From assembly GCF_014652915.1 (NCBI RefSeq), contig NZ_BMZS01000001.1:124001-188000 (forward strand): 64,000 nucleotides of DNA. Reading direction: 5' to 3'. Source of the stretch: Thalassobaculum fulvum. GTDB taxonomy: Bacteria > Pseudomonadota > Alphaproteobacteria > Thalassobaculales > Thalassobaculaceae. Positions within the stretch are counted from its first letter, which is position 1. Each line of letters begins with the position of its first letter. Shown one piece after another: positions 28,715 to 38,747 of the stretch. Position numbers and translations under genes: made by a program. Under the pieces are notes generated by a model, which did not search any database, was not told the origin of the DNA, and saw nothing but the letters and a program-made list of their open reading frames with translations.

Positions 28715-29127
28715 GCGAGGACTCCGAGCGACGCCGGTTCGCAGCCGGCGAGCGGCTGGCGTGGCACGTCGACCAGGAGCGTTCCGTGCTGACGGTGACG
28801 TGCCGCGGCGGCGTCACCGACGACGACCTGCTGGCGTCGATCCCGCGGATCTGGCACGAGCACCCCGAGGTGATCGCCTGTCATACCCTGGTCGATGCTC
28901 GGGAACTGACCAGCGAGGGCGGCTGGTCCTGGTCGGCGCTTCGCGAAATCGCCCGGCGCTGGCGCGAGTATGCGTGCGGCCGCGATCGCGGCCTGCGGAT
29001 CGCCATCGTGACGACCGACAACTGGGTCGCGATGCTGGCCAGTGCGTTCGTGCTCGACTACCGCGGCCGGCGAATCCGTTGCTTCGACGAGCCGGCGGAT
29101 GCCCGCCACTGGATCGGACGGCCGTGA
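28711..29127 (+). CDS. Unknown small protein translationally coupled to glutamate dehydrogenase
   Basis: 138 residues with GTG start overlapping the dehydrogenase stop. I do not recognise a named family. The pattern of alternating strands and helices (LTVTCRGGVTDDDLLA, CHTLVDARELT, LRIAIVTTDNWVAM) and the final DEPADARHWI resemble SpoIIAA/STAS-like single-domain proteins, in which a short helix ending in Trp closes the sheet. No catalytic residues are evident. Overlap with the dehydrogenase suggests co-regulation, and a role in its control is possible but unproven. Confidence 0.7.
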   Translation: MSEDSERRRFAAGERLAWHVDQERSVLTVTCRGGVTDDDLLASIPRIWHEHPEVIACHTLVDARELTSEGGWSWSALREIARRWREYACGRDRGLRIAIVTTDNWVAMLASAFVLDYRGRRIRCFDEPADARHWIGRP

Positions 29128-29170
29128 CGGGCCCGGACGGCACGGCACCGCTCCCGCGGGGGCGTCGACG

Positions 29171-30478
29171 ATGACCGACGCCGGCAGCGGCACGCAAGAC
29201 GGCCGGCCGGCCGCGACCGGCGTCGCCCGGATCGCCGGCTGGTGCCTGTACGACTGGGCGAACTCGGCGTTCCCGACCGTGATCACGACCTTCGTGTTCG
29301 CCGCCTATTTCACCAAGGGCGTGGCGGCGAGCGAGACCGAGGGTACCTACCTGTGGGGCAACGCGACGGCGATCGCCGCCGTGTGGATCGCGGTCCTGAG
29401 CCCGGTGCTTGGGGCGATCGCCGACCGCACCGGGCGGCGCCGGCCGTGGCTGGTCGGCTTCACCATGATCTGCATCGTGGCGACCGCCGCGCTGTGGACC
29501 GTGCGGCCGGACCCGGCCGACGTGCCGCGGGCGCTGGCGCTGGTGGTGGTCGCCACCCTGGCCTTCGAGTTCGCCGGGGTGTTCTACAACGCCCAGCTCC
29601 CGGCGGTGGCGCCGCCGGACCGCATGGGCCGGATCTCCGGGATCGGCTGGGGGGTCGGCTATGCCGGCGGCCTGGCCTGCCTGGTGACCGCCCTGTTCGC
29701 CCTGGTGCAGGCCGATCCGCCGCCGTTCGGCCTGGACCCGGCCGCCGCCGAGCCGGTGCGGGCCACGGTGCTGCTGGTCGCGGTGTGGTTCGCGGTGTTC
29801 GCGCTGCCGGCGTTCCTGCTGGTGCCGGATGCCGAGGCCCGGAGCGGGGAGTCGATGCGCAAGGCGGTCGCCGGCGGGCTGAGACAGCTCGCCGCCACCC
29901 TGCGCGGCCTCGATGCGCGCAGCCCGGTGGCGCGGTTCCTGGTGGCCCGCATGCTGTACGCCGACGGGCTGACCACCCTGTTCACCTTCGGCGGGATCTA
30001 CGCCGCCGGTACCTTCGGCATGGATTTCTCCGAGATCATCGTGTTCGGAATCGCCCTCAACCTGACGGCCGGGGCCGGGGCGGTGGCGTTCGGCTGGATC
30101 GACGACCGGGTCGGGCCGAAGCGGACCATCCAGGCGGCGCTCGCCGGGCTGATGCTGTTCGGCGCCCTGGCCCTGGTGGCGCCCGACAAGAGCTGGTTCT
30201 GGGTCGCCGGCATGGCGATGGGCACGTTCATGGGCCCGGTCCAGGCCGCCAGCCGCACCCTGATGGCCCGGCTGGCGCCGGCCGACCGGCGGGCCGAGAC
30301 CTTCGGGCTGTTCGCGCTGTCCGGCAAGGCGACCAACTTCGCCGGCCCGCTGGTGCTGGGCTGGGCGACCCTGGCGTTCGACAGCCAGCGCGCCGGCATG
30401 GCGACCATCCTGGTGTTCCTGGCGGCCGGACTGCTGCTGCTGCGCACGGTCAGGGAGCCGGCGGCGGCGGACGATTAG
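29171..30478 (+). CDS. MFS transporter of the UMF1/Atg22 family
   Basis: 435 residues with about twelve hydrophobic segments. The N-terminal CLYDWANSAFPT is the signature of the UMF1 (Atg22-like) branch, and GAIADRTGRRRPWL is the MFS loop 2-3 motif. Yeast Atg22 exports amino acids from the vacuole; bacterial substrates are unknown. The ATG at 29171 lies shortly after the small coupled gene. The stop is followed after four bases by a long palindrome that probably ends transcription. Confidence 0.88.
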   Translation: MTDAGSGTQDGRPAATGVARIAGWCLYDWANSAFPTVITTFVFAAYFTKGVAASETEGTYLWGNATAIAAVWIAVLSPVLGAIADRTGRRRPWLVGFTMICIVATAALWTVRPDPADVPRALALVVVATLAFEFAGVFYNAQLPAVAPPDRMGRISGIGWGVGYAGGLACLVTALFALVQADPPPFGLDPAAAEPVRATVLLVAVWFAVFALPAFLLVPDAEARSGESMRKAVAGGLRQLAATLRGLDARSPVARFLVARMLYADGLTTLFTFGGIYAAGTFGMDFSEIIVFGIALNLTAGAGAVAFGWIDDRVGPKRTIQAALAGLMLFGALALVAPDKSWFWVAGMAMGTFMGPVQAASRTLMARLAPADRRAETFGLFALSGKATNFAGPLVLGWATLAFDSQRAGMATILVFLAAGLLLLRTVREPAAADD

Positions 30479-30481
30479 GCG

Positions 30482-30626
30482 CCCGTCGCTTCGTGGGTTC
30501 CGGATGCGTCCCGTCTCCGACGGTCCGCTCCGGAATGACGAACAGGAGGGAGTAGTCCTCCGATCCTGTCGTCATTCCGGCCGTAGCGACACCGTCGCGG
30601 AGAGCCGGAACCCGCGAAGCGACGGG
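30482..30626. repeat. Long imperfect palindrome between convergent genes
   Basis: The outer arms CCCGTCGCTTCGTGGGTTCC (from 30482) and GGAACCCGCGAAGCGACGGG (to 30626) pair with one mismatch. The inner arms CCGGAATGACGAACAGGA and TCCTGTCGTCATTCCGG pair with a single bulge. The element fills the gap between the UMF1 transporter and ccrM stops. The inner core resembles palindromic intergenic repeats scattered in many alphaproteobacterial chromosomes. It could also act as a bidirectional terminator. No second copy was seen in this window. Confidence 0.85.
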
Positions 30627-30645
30627 CCGGAAGCGTGTTCGAGCC

Positions 30646-31891
<1,246 letters not shown>

Positions 31892-31904
31892 TCCGACAAC
31901 CCCC

Positions 31905-32579
31905 TCATTGGGCGTCCGGTCCGAGCAGGGCGCGGATCGGTGCGAAGCTTCGGCGGTGGTGTTCGGTCGGGCCGAGCCGGCGCAGCCCGTCCCGGTGCTC
32001 GCGGGTGCCGTAGCCGGCGTTGCGCTCCCAGCCGTAACCGGGATGGCGCCCGGCCAGGGCCGTCATCTCGGCGTCGCGGGCGATCTTGGCGGCGATCGCG
32101 GCCGCCGCGATCGACAGGCAGGTGGCGTCGCCCCCGACCACCGCGCGGCCCGGCCACGGCCAGTCCGGCAGCCGGTTGCCATCGACCAGGATCAGGTCGG
32201 GCGGGCGCGGCAGGTCGGCCAGCAGCCCGTCGACCGCGCGGCGCATCGCCAGCATCGAGGCCTGCAGGATGTTGATCGCATCGATCTCGGCGACATCGGC
32301 CCGGCCGAGGGCGATCCGGGCGTGCGGCGCGAACGCCGCCCGGGCCGCCAGCCGCCGCGATGCCGACAGCGCCTTGGAGTCGGCGATCAGCGCCGCCGCC
32401 GCGGCCGGCAGCGCCGCCAGCTCGAGCACCGCCGCCGCCGCCACCACCGGTCCGGCCCACGGGCCGCGGCCGACCTCGTCGACGCCGATCACCAGCGCGC
32501 CGTCGTAGGCACCCGCCGACCGCTCCAGCGCATCGGTGGCGCGAACCGTGGGGGAGCGGGGTCTGGCGGCAGGCGGCAT
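31905..32579 (-). CDS. rnhB: Ribonuclease HII
   Basis: 224 residues. Active-site motifs are [16 protein letters not shown] (the Asp-Glu pair), the Asp of [10 protein letters not shown] and the Asp of AKIARDAEM. The basic patch around [12 protein letters not shown] binds the hybrid. It nicks DNA at misincorporated ribonucleotides. It lies upstream of ccrM on the same strand, an arrangement seen in several alphaproteobacteria. A GGAG stands before the ATG at 32579. Confidence 0.95.
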   Translation of the reverse strand: MPPAARPRSPTVRATDALERSAGAYDGALVIGVDEVGRGPWAGPVVAAAAVLELAALPAAAAALIADSKALSASRRLAARAAFAPHARIALGRADVAEIDAINILQASMLAMRRAVDGLLADLPRPPDLILVDGNRLPDWPWPGRAVVGGDATCLSIAAAAIAAKIARDAEMTALAGRHPGYGWERNAGYGTREHRDGLRRLGPTEHHRRSFAPIRALLGPDAQ

Positions 32580-32722
32580 GGCGGCTCCGGCCCGGAACGG
32601 CGCTGATTCAACTGCGAATGGAGTTATTCGCGTCGGCTCCGGTGCTACCAGCCGTGTCGTTGTTTTTCAAGCAGATATGCCCAGGTGTTCATACACGAGT
32701 CGACCCATGCGGCTACCGCCCG

Positions 32723-33973
32723 TCAGTCCCCGAACAGCGAGAGCTGGGTGCGCGGCGGAGTCGGCGCCCGGAACCGGCTGGTGTCGAGCCCGCCGGTCCG
32801 GCCGGCCAGGCCGAGGCGACCGCAGGCCGTCCGGAAGCGCTGGGCGATCATCTGGGCGTACGGGCCGTCGCCGCGCATCCGCCTGCCCCACTCGGCGCGG
32901 TACAGCCGGCCACCGCGGGTCTGGCGGACCAGCGACAGCACCCGGTCGGCCCGGTCCGGGAAATGGCTGCGCAGGAACTCCTCGATCAGGTCGGCGATCT
33001 CCAGCGGCAGGCGGAGCAGGATCCAGGCCGCGGAGTCGGCGCCGGCCGCGGCCGCCGCCTCCAGGATCGGCTCGATCTCGTGGTCGTTCACCGCCGGGAT
33101 CACCGGGGCGACCATCACCGCGGCCGGCACGCCGGCCGCCGTGCAGGCGCGGATCGCCGCCAGCCGCTTGTCCGGGCGGGCCGCCCGCGGCTCGAGCTTG
33201 CGCGCCAGCTCCCGGTCGAGGGTGGTGACCGACACCCCGACCTTGGCGAGCCCCCTGGCCGCCATCGGCCCCAGGATGTCGAGGTCGCGGACGACCAGGT
33301 CGGACTTGGTGACGATCGTCACCGGGTGGTCGTGTTCCGCCAGCACCTCCAGGATGCCGCGGGTGATCTTCATCTCGCGCTCGACCGGCTGGTAGGGGTC
33401 GGTGTTGGTGCCCATAGCGATCGGCGCGCACTCGTAGCCCGGTCGGGCCAGTTCCTTGCGCAGCAGCGCCGGCGCGTCCGGCTTGGCCAGCAGCCTGGTC
33501 TCGAAGTCGAGCCCGGGCGACAGCCCGAGGAAGGCGTGGGTCGGCCGGGCGAAGCAGTAGATGCAGCCGTGCTCGCAGCCGCGGTACGGGTTGATCGAGC
33601 GGTCGAACGGCACGTCCGGCGACTGGTTGCGGGCGATCACCGTGCGGCTGGCGTCGATCGCCACCGTGGTCCGCAGCTTCGGCTCTCCCGGTTCCAGCGG
33701 GTCCGGATTGCGGGAACCCGCCTGGCCCGGCGGCGGCGTCCAGCCGTCGTCGACCCGCTCGCGGGCGTAGGGCTCGAACCGGCCGACCCGGTTGGATACC
33801 GCACCGCGCCCCTTGCGGGCGACCGGTGCGATCGTGTCGCTCGGCGGCTCGGCGAACCGGACCGGCCCGTCGTCCGCGTCCGGGCAGGCGAACTCGTCGG
33901 CAGGGGCGTCCTGCGCGAACTCGTCGGCGAACACCTCCAGCGGATCGGCAGCGCGGGACCGGGCACGGGACAT
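32723..33973 (-). CDS. PA0069-family radical SAM protein
   Basis: 416 residues. The iron-sulfur motif CEHGCIYC (about 133-140) is the canonical CX3CX2C of radical-SAM enzymes, preceded by the family's SINPYRG. The distal part contains TNTDPYQPVE and VIPAVNDHE, both typical of this branch, which is related to spore photoproduct lyase by sequence. The N-terminal 60 residues are acidic and low in complexity. The reaction is unknown. The protein ends in QLSLFGD. Confidence 0.85.
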   Translation of the reverse strand: MSRARSRAADPLEVFADEFAQDAPADEFACPDADDGPVRFAEPPSDTIAPVARKGRGAVSNRVGRFEPYARERVDDGWTPPPGQAGSRNPDPLEPGEPKLRTTVAIDASRTVIARNQSPDVPFDRSINPYRGCEHGCIYCFARPTHAFLGLSPGLDFETRLLAKPDAPALLRKELARPGYECAPIAMGTNTDPYQPVEREMKITRGILEVLAEHDHPVTIVTKSDLVVRDLDILGPMAARGLAKVGVSVTTLDRELARKLEPRAARPDKRLAAIRACTAAGVPAAVMVAPVIPAVNDHEIEPILEAAAAAGADSAAWILLRLPLEIADLIEEFLRSHFPDRADRVLSLVRQTRGGRLYRAEWGRRMRGDGPYAQMIAQRFRTACGRLGLAGRTGGLDTSRFRAPTPPRTQLSLFGD

Positions 33974-34029
33974 GCGCCGACGGTAGCGCCGAAGCGAGAA
34001 CGAATCAAGAACATCACGCCGGGATCGGG

Positions 34030-34236
34030 CTACCGACCGGTCGACGGCCCGTCGTCGCCGGGATCCAGCCGGCGGCCGTCATGGGCCCGGTCGGCGGCGT
34101 CGCGCCGGGTGTCCTCGAGCCGCCGCTCGCCCTTGGTCCGGCCGTGCAGGGCCCGGTTCGCCGTCGCCTCGGCCTCGCGCTCCGCGCGCTCCTTACGCTT
34201 GCGGAACGTTCTCAGGTTGACGATGTTGCCGCTCAC
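34030..34236 (-). CDS. DUF4169 family small protein
   Basis: 68 residues, very basic and probably helical, starting MSGNIVNLRTFRKRK and containing ANRALHGRTKGERR. This is the pattern of DUF4169, a small alphaproteobacterial family of unknown role. The GTG start at 34236 overlaps the TGA of the phosphotransferase-like gene (GTGA), which fixes the start. It is too short to be noticed by length filters alone. Confidence 0.85.
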   Translation of the reverse strand: MSGNIVNLRTFRKRKERAEREAEATANRALHGRTKGERRLEDTRRDAADRAHDGRRLDPGDDGPSTGR

Positions 34237-35291
34237 GGGATCAGCTCCTCCGCGGTGAACGCCCCGGTCCCGGTCCACTCGCCCCGGGCCGCCTCCATCA
34301 TCCCAGGATCGACGAAGCGCGCAAGCCGCCGCGCCAGGCCGGCGGTCGCGGGATCCGGCGATTCCAGGGCGGCCGCCAGGTCGTTGCGGGCCGCCCAGGC
34401 ACAGGCCCAGCTGGTGGTGCGCAGCCAGACCAGCCGCCGGTAGACCAGCACCACGCCGCGGACCGCCGCCGCCAGCTCGCGCGGCACCGCCGCCGCCCAG
34501 GCGGTGTGGAACCGAACCACGTCGGCGCGGCCGGCGGTGCCGGTCACCGCCGGGTCCCAGGCCAGCGAGGTCGGCAGGCTGGCATGCGCGAGATCGACCG
34601 CCGGGCTGTCGTAGACCGGGCGCTCGACGTCGACCATGACCGCCCGGCCGTCGGCGCGGACCCGGAAATTGCCCGGGTGGGTGTCGGCCAGGGTCAGCCG
34701 CGGCGCCGGCCGCGCCGGCGGGACGGCGGCGCGGGCCGCTTCCGCTTCGGCCTCCAGCAGGCGGCGCGCCTCGGATCCCAGGCGCCCGCGCACCGGCTCG
34801 AGCTGGTCGCGGACGACGCCGAGCAGGTAGCCGACCGGATCGGCCGGGTCCAGCAGCGGCCGGCGGCGCGACGGCGGCGGCACCGGCAGGGCGTGCACCC
34901 CGGCCAGCGCCCGACCGATCGCCGGCAGGTCGTCGGGCAGGCGCGGCGGCCGGCCGTCGATCGCGTCGACCACCAGCGCCCCCCACGGCAGCCCCGGTGA
35001 GACCCGCAGGATCCGGTGCAGGCGCGGCGTGGTGCCGCCGGGTGCGGCGCGCCGGAAGGCCTGCGCCTCGTAGATCAGCGCGGCCCGCGGCGACAGGCCG
35101 AGATGGCTCAGCTTCGGAACCCGCACCAGCAGCGGGCCGCCGGCATCCTGCAGCGGCCAGTGGTCGTGCACCCGGCCGGGCAGCGGCGTCACCGCCAGTC
35201 GGTCGACCGGCACACCGAGTGCGGCCGCGACGGCGGCACGCGAGGGGGCGCTGCGAGAGGGGGCGCTGCGAGAGGAACGATCGTCTACCAT
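34233..35291 (-). CDS. Aminoglycoside-phosphotransferase-like small-molecule kinase
   Basis: 352 residues. The C-terminal lobe shows a variant of the APH catalytic loop, LTLADTHPGNF (normally HGDxxxxN), and the metal-binding Asp in VMVDVERPVYD. The usual catalytic Asp position is shifted, so activity is uncertain. Such proteins phosphorylate choline, homoserine, sugars or drugs; resistance should not be assumed. The N-terminus carries a SAPSR duplication from a 15-bp repeat. The ATG at 35291 is preferred to those at 35297 and 35312 from ribosome-site spacing. It overlaps the DUF4169 gene. Confidence 0.75.
   Translation of the reverse strand: MVDDRSSRSAPSRSAPSRAAVAAALGVPVDRLAVTPLPGRVHDHWPLQDAGGPLLVRVPKLSHLGLSPRAALIYEAQAFRRAAPGGTTPRLHRILRVSPGLPWGALVVDAIDGRPPRLPDDLPAIGRALAGVHALPVPPPSRRRPLLDPADPVGYLLGVVRDQLEPVRGRLGSEARRLLEAEAEAARAAVPPARPAPRLTLADTHPGNFRVRADGRAVMVDVERPVYDSPAVDLAHASLPTSLAWDPAVTGTAGRADVVRFHTAWAAAVPRELAAAVRGVVLVYRRLVWLRTTSWACAWAARNDLAAALESPDPATAGLARRLARFVDPGMMEAARGEWTGTGAFTAEELIP
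35243..35272. repeat. Two tandem 15-bp units near the kinase start
   Basis: AGGGGGCGCTGCGAG occurs at 35243 and 35258 followed by a partial copy. On the coding (minus) strand this adds one SAPSR pentapeptide at residues about 7-16. Confidence 0.9.
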
Positions 35292-35324
35292 CGGCATCCC
35301 GTAGCACAGCACCCGAGCCCACGC

Positions 35325-36107
35325 ATGCCCCCGAGGAGTTCAGCCGGTCCGAGGCCCGTCCTGCCCCGCCCGCGGGCGATGCGGACCGACAGCGCGGCGG
35401 CGGTCGGCCCGCCCGGCTCGCGCCGGCTGTCGCTGGCGGTGGTGGTTCCGGCCGACGGCGGCGGCGATAGCGATGGCAACCGGCTGGCCGCCACCCTGAC
35501 GGCACTGCAGAGTGCGGCGCGGCGCGGCATCGAGCTGGAGCTCCTGGTGGTCGACGACACCGATTCGCCGGCGGTTCGCGCCGTCGCCGCGGCGGCCGGG
35601 GCCCGAATCCTGCCGGTGGCGGGATCGCGTGGCGCCCGGTCCGCCGCCGGCGCCAAGGCCGCCACCGCCGAATGGCTGCTGCTGCTGCGGCCGGGAACCG
35701 TGCTGGAGCCCGGCTGGGACGCCACCCTGATGGTGTTCGCCCACGAGGAGCGCAACCGCGAGCGCGGCGCGGTCTACGCCTACCGGGCCGAATGCGAAGG
35801 CGCCGGGGCGCGCTGGGCCGAGCGCGCGGTGCGGTTCCGCAACCGCTGGCTCGGCCTGCCGAGCGGCGCCCAGGGCCTGGTGATCCGTCGGCGCTTCCTG
35901 GTGCATATCGGCGGCGTGCCGGACCTGGAACGCGGCGAGGATCTGGTCGTGGCCCGCCGGCTCGGGCTCGGCCGGCTGACGCTGTTCGACGTGGCGGCCC
36001 GGGTACGGCCGGCGACCGGCGCCGGCGCCTGGATCGGCGGCGCGCTGCGGCTGCTGCTGTTCCTGCTGCGGGTGCCGCCGCGCTGGCTGCAGCGGCTGGG
36101 CGACTGA
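35325..36107 (+). CDS. Glycosyltransferase family 2-like protein
   Basis: 260 residues. The first strand is LAVVVPADGG, and LLVVDDTDSPAVR gives the nucleotide-binding acidic loop. AGAKAATAEWLLLLRPGT replaces the classical DxD region with RPGT. The pattern resembles the TIGR04283 branch of small glycosyltransferases. The C-terminus has one hydrophobic helix (LLLFLLRVPPRWL) that may bind the membrane. The start is uncertain: ATG 35325 or ATG 35379, neither with a clear ribosome site. Without the DxD acidic pair, catalysis is not certain. Confidence 0.7.
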   Translation: MPPRSSAGPRPVLPRPRAMRTDSAAAVGPPGSRRLSLAVVVPADGGGDSDGNRLAATLTALQSAARRGIELELLVVDDTDSPAVRAVAAAAGARILPVAGSRGARSAAGAKAATAEWLLLLRPGTVLEPGWDATLMVFAHEERNRERGAVYAYRAECEGAGARWAERAVRFRNRWLGLPSGAQGLVIRRRFLVHIGGVPDLERGEDLVVARRLGLGRLTLFDVAARVRPATGAGAWIGGALRLLLFLLRVPPRWLQRLGD

Positions 36108-36125
36108 GTCGGGCGAACCGGCCGC

Positions 36126-36677
36126 TCAGACCTTGCCGCGGGCGCCCTCGTGCTCGCGCAGGCGCGGCAGGATCTCGACGAAGTTGCAGGGCCGGTACCG
36201 GAAGTCGAGCTGGTGCACCAGGATGTCGTCCCAGGCGTCCTTGCAGGCACCGGTCGAACCCGGCAGCGCGAACAGGTAGGTCCCGCGCGCCACCCCGGCG
36301 GTCGCGCGCGACTGGATGGTCGAGGTGCCGATCTTCTGGAAGCTCAGCCAGCGGAACAGCTCGCCGAAGCCCTCGATGCGCTTCTCGTAGACCTGCTCGA
36401 AGGCCTCGGGGGTGACGTCGCGGCCGGTCACGCCGGTGCCGCCGGTGGCGATCACCACCTCGACGCCGTCGTCGGCGATCCAGCCGTGCAGCCGCTCGAC
36501 GATCGCCGGGACCTCGTCCTTGACGATCGCCCGGTCGGCCAGCACGTGGCCGGCCGCCGTCAGGCGCTGCACCAGGGTGTCGCCGGACCGGTCGGTCTCC
36601 GACGTGCGGCTGTCGGAGACGGTCAGGACGGCGATGTGAACGGGAACGAAGGGTCGGGACTCGTCAATACCGGGCAT
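36126..36677 (-). CDS. moaB: Molybdenum cofactor biosynthesis protein MoaB
   Basis: 183 residues, typical MoaB length. The MPT-binding motif [15 protein letters not shown] (about 79-93) and [16 protein letters not shown] (about 143-158) are complete. MoaB/MogA proteins adenylylate molybdopterin before metal insertion. The start overlaps the end of the lytic transglycosylase gene by 14 bp, so both are on one transcript, although they have no evident shared task. Confidence 0.93.
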   Translation of the reverse strand: MPGIDESRPFVPVHIAVLTVSDSRTSETDRSGDTLVQRLTAAGHVLADRAIVKDEVPAIVERLHGWIADDGVEVVIATGGTGVTGRDVTPEAFEQVYEKRIEGFGELFRWLSFQKIGTSTIQSRATAGVARGTYLFALPGSTGACKDAWDDILVHQLDFRYRPCNFVEILPRLREHEGARGKV

Positions 36678-38571
36678 CTCGCACCACCGGGCCGGAGGAT
36701 CGATCGGCCGATTCGTAGCGCGGCCAGTCGCCGGCCGCCACCTGATCGAGCGACGGCACCGGCTGGCCCAGGCGGAAGCGGTAGACCCAGACGTTGGCGA
36801 GCACCTTCTCGATGTACTCGCGGGTCTCGCGCGACGGGATCGATTCGATGAACAGCAGCGGGTCGTCGCGGTAGTCGACCCGCTTCGACCACTTGCCGAG
36901 GTTGCCCGGCCCGGCGTTGTAGGCGGCCAGCAGCCGGAACATGTCGCCCTCGACCCGGTCGAGGTCGAGCAGATGCGCGATGTAGCGCTGGCCGAGCGCG
37001 AGGTTCAGCTCGGGCACGTAGAGCTCGTGCCGGTTGTCCAGCTCGTCGTCCTCGTCGACGTAGTTGGCGGTCTTCGGCATCAGCTGCATCAGGCCGCGGG
37101 CACCGCGGGCCGAGCGGGCGCGGGTGTCGAAGCCGGATTCCTGGCGGATGATCCCGTAGATCAGCGCCCGGTCGATCTCGAACCCGTCCTGCGGCATCCA
37201 GCTCGGCAGCGGGAACAGGGCGGCGTGGTAGGTCCGCCCGGTCGACACCCGGATGATGCCGGCGAGCCGGATCGCCAGCCCCGGCATGTCATTGCGCGCG
37301 GCGATCGTCATCAGCGGCTCGCGCAGCGACTCGTCGAGCCTCGGGAACAGCTTGCGCCATTCCTTCTCGGCCCGCTCGGCCTGCCCGACCTGCATCAGCG
37401 CGAACGCCCGGCGGCCGCCGTCATGGGCCGCCAGCGCGGTGGTCTTGGCGACCGTCACCCGCGGCAGCGACCAGTCGAACGGCACTTCGACGCCGAGCGC
37501 CCGCCGGCCGAGCAGGCCGTAGAACGTCAGCGGGAACTGCGCCGCCCGCGCCAGCCAGCGGGTCGCCTCGGCAGGCCGCTCCTGCTGCAGCAGCCCGCGC
37601 GAGGCCCAGTAGGCGCCGGCCGCCCGCAGCATGCGCGAGGCCCGGTCGGCCATCGCCAGGGCCTGGAAGTGTCCGGTCGCGGTCTCGACCTGGCCGAGCC
37701 GCCAGGCCGCCAGGCCGGCGGTCCAGTGCACCCAGGGCACCACCTTGCCGGCCTCCTGGGCGCTCGCCGACGCCAGCCGCAGCGCCTCCTCGTCCTTGCC
37801 CATGACGAAGTAGCCGTTGGCGATCTTGCCGCGCTGGTCGGCGAACTCGACCGGATCGAGCAGGTCGCGGGCGTCCTTCCGCGACAGCCGGCCGAGGGCA
37901 GCCGACGGGCGGCCGCGCGTCACCAGCCGGCGCAGGTCGCGCTTGAGATTGCGGATCGCCGCCTTCTCGGCGGCGCTGCGCTGGCGCGGCGAGACGTAGA
38001 GGGTGACGTCGACCACGTGGTCGGCACCGTTGCCGCCGAGATAGCCGGAGGTCGGTGCGGTCGGGGCCGGGGCCCCCGACGGCTTGCGCTTCATCGCCAG
38101 CCGATGGATGCGGTCGGCGTCCGGGTGGTCGGCATAGAGGGCGAGCCAGCCCCGCAGGTCGCGCCAGCTCGACCGGTAAGCGGTCGGGTGCAGGTAGCGC
38201 TGGGCCAGCACGTGACCCATCAGGAGGCGGTCCTCGATGGCGCGGATCAGCCGGTCGGCCGCGCGCAGCTTGCCCTCGTCCTGCAGCCTGAAGACGTCCT
38301 TGTAGCGCCGGACATCGGCCTCCGAGAGCACCCGCGGCAACGGCTCGGTCGGCGCCCGGGGGTCGAGGTTCCGCAGGCCGGGCGCGAGGAACGCGGTCTC
38401 GGCGCTCGGCCGCGACGGCTCGTTCGCGGCCAGCTGCCGGGCCACATCCTGGGCATGCGCCGTGCCGCCGTCACCCGCGGCCAGGCACGTCGCGGCCAGG
38501 ACCCCGAGAAACGCTCCTCGGAACGCCCGGGCGGGCAATCGCCAAATATGTCTAAAATGTGGCGGGAGCAT
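36664..38571 (-). CDS. slt: Soluble lytic murein transglycosylase
   Basis: 635 residues. A signal peptide ([19 protein letters not shown] and hydrophobic core, cleaved near AHA) sends it to the periplasm. The long alpha-helical superhelix occupies about 60-450. The catalytic domain shows IIRQESGFD with the acid Glu near 478, then [11 protein letters not shown] and [11 protein letters not shown]. It cleaves peptidoglycan glycan strands to 1,6-anhydro ends. The ATG at 38571 is chosen because the signal peptide begins there. It is followed by moaB. Confidence 0.93.
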   Translation of the reverse strand: MLPPHFRHIWRLPARAFRGAFLGVLAATCLAAGDGGTAHAQDVARQLAANEPSRPSAETAFLAPGLRNLDPRAPTEPLPRVLSEADVRRYKDVFRLQDEGKLRAADRLIRAIEDRLLMGHVLAQRYLHPTAYRSSWRDLRGWLALYADHPDADRIHRLAMKRKPSGAPAPTAPTSGYLGGNGADHVVDVTLYVSPRQRSAAEKAAIRNLKRDLRRLVTRGRPSAALGRLSRKDARDLLDPVEFADQRGKIANGYFVMGKDEEALRLASASAQEAGKVVPWVHWTAGLAAWRLGQVETATGHFQALAMADRASRMLRAAGAYWASRGLLQQERPAEATRWLARAAQFPLTFYGLLGRRALGVEVPFDWSLPRVTVAKTTALAAHDGGRRAFALMQVGQAERAEKEWRKLFPRLDESLREPLMTIAARNDMPGLAIRLAGIIRVSTGRTYHAALFPLPSWMPQDGFEIDRALIYGIIRQESGFDTRARSARGARGLMQLMPKTANYVDEDDELDNRHELYVPELNLALGQRYIAHLLDLDRVEGDMFRLLAAYNAGPGNLGKWSKRVDYRDDPLLFIESIPSRETREYIEKVLANVWVYRFRLGQPVPSLDQVAAGDWPRYESADRSSGPVVRDARY

Positions 38572-38637
38572 GCATCCACAACTAGGATAATTCCTCGCCT
38601 GAGACAAGCCGCCGGGGCAGCACGAAACGGCCAAAGA

Positions 38638-38646
38638 TGTGGATAA
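38638..38646 (-). promoter_or_regulatory. Perfect DnaA box
   Basis: TTATCCACA, the strict DnaA-box consensus, is read on the minus strand between the transglycosylase and uracil-glycosylase genes. A 10-bp direct repeat CGAAACGATC follows at 38673 and 38704. One box alone does not make an origin. It may be a DnaA-controlled promoter element or titration site. Confidence 0.6.
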
Positions 38647-38747
38647 GTCGTGCGTCGTGCGCGCATATCGGCCGAAACGATCGATTCGATCGCAAGTCGT
38701 TCACGAAACGATCAAATCTGATCCCGCGACAAGGCCGTCCGACGCGA

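Noticed and set aside
34233-35291. Aminoglycoside-resistance gene
   Set aside because: The fold is shared by many metabolic kinases and the catalytic loop is non-standard; no resistance context is seen.
38572-38747. Replication origin
   Set aside because: Only one DnaA box, no AT-rich unwinding region or dnaA/dnaN/hemE/rpmH neighbours are present.
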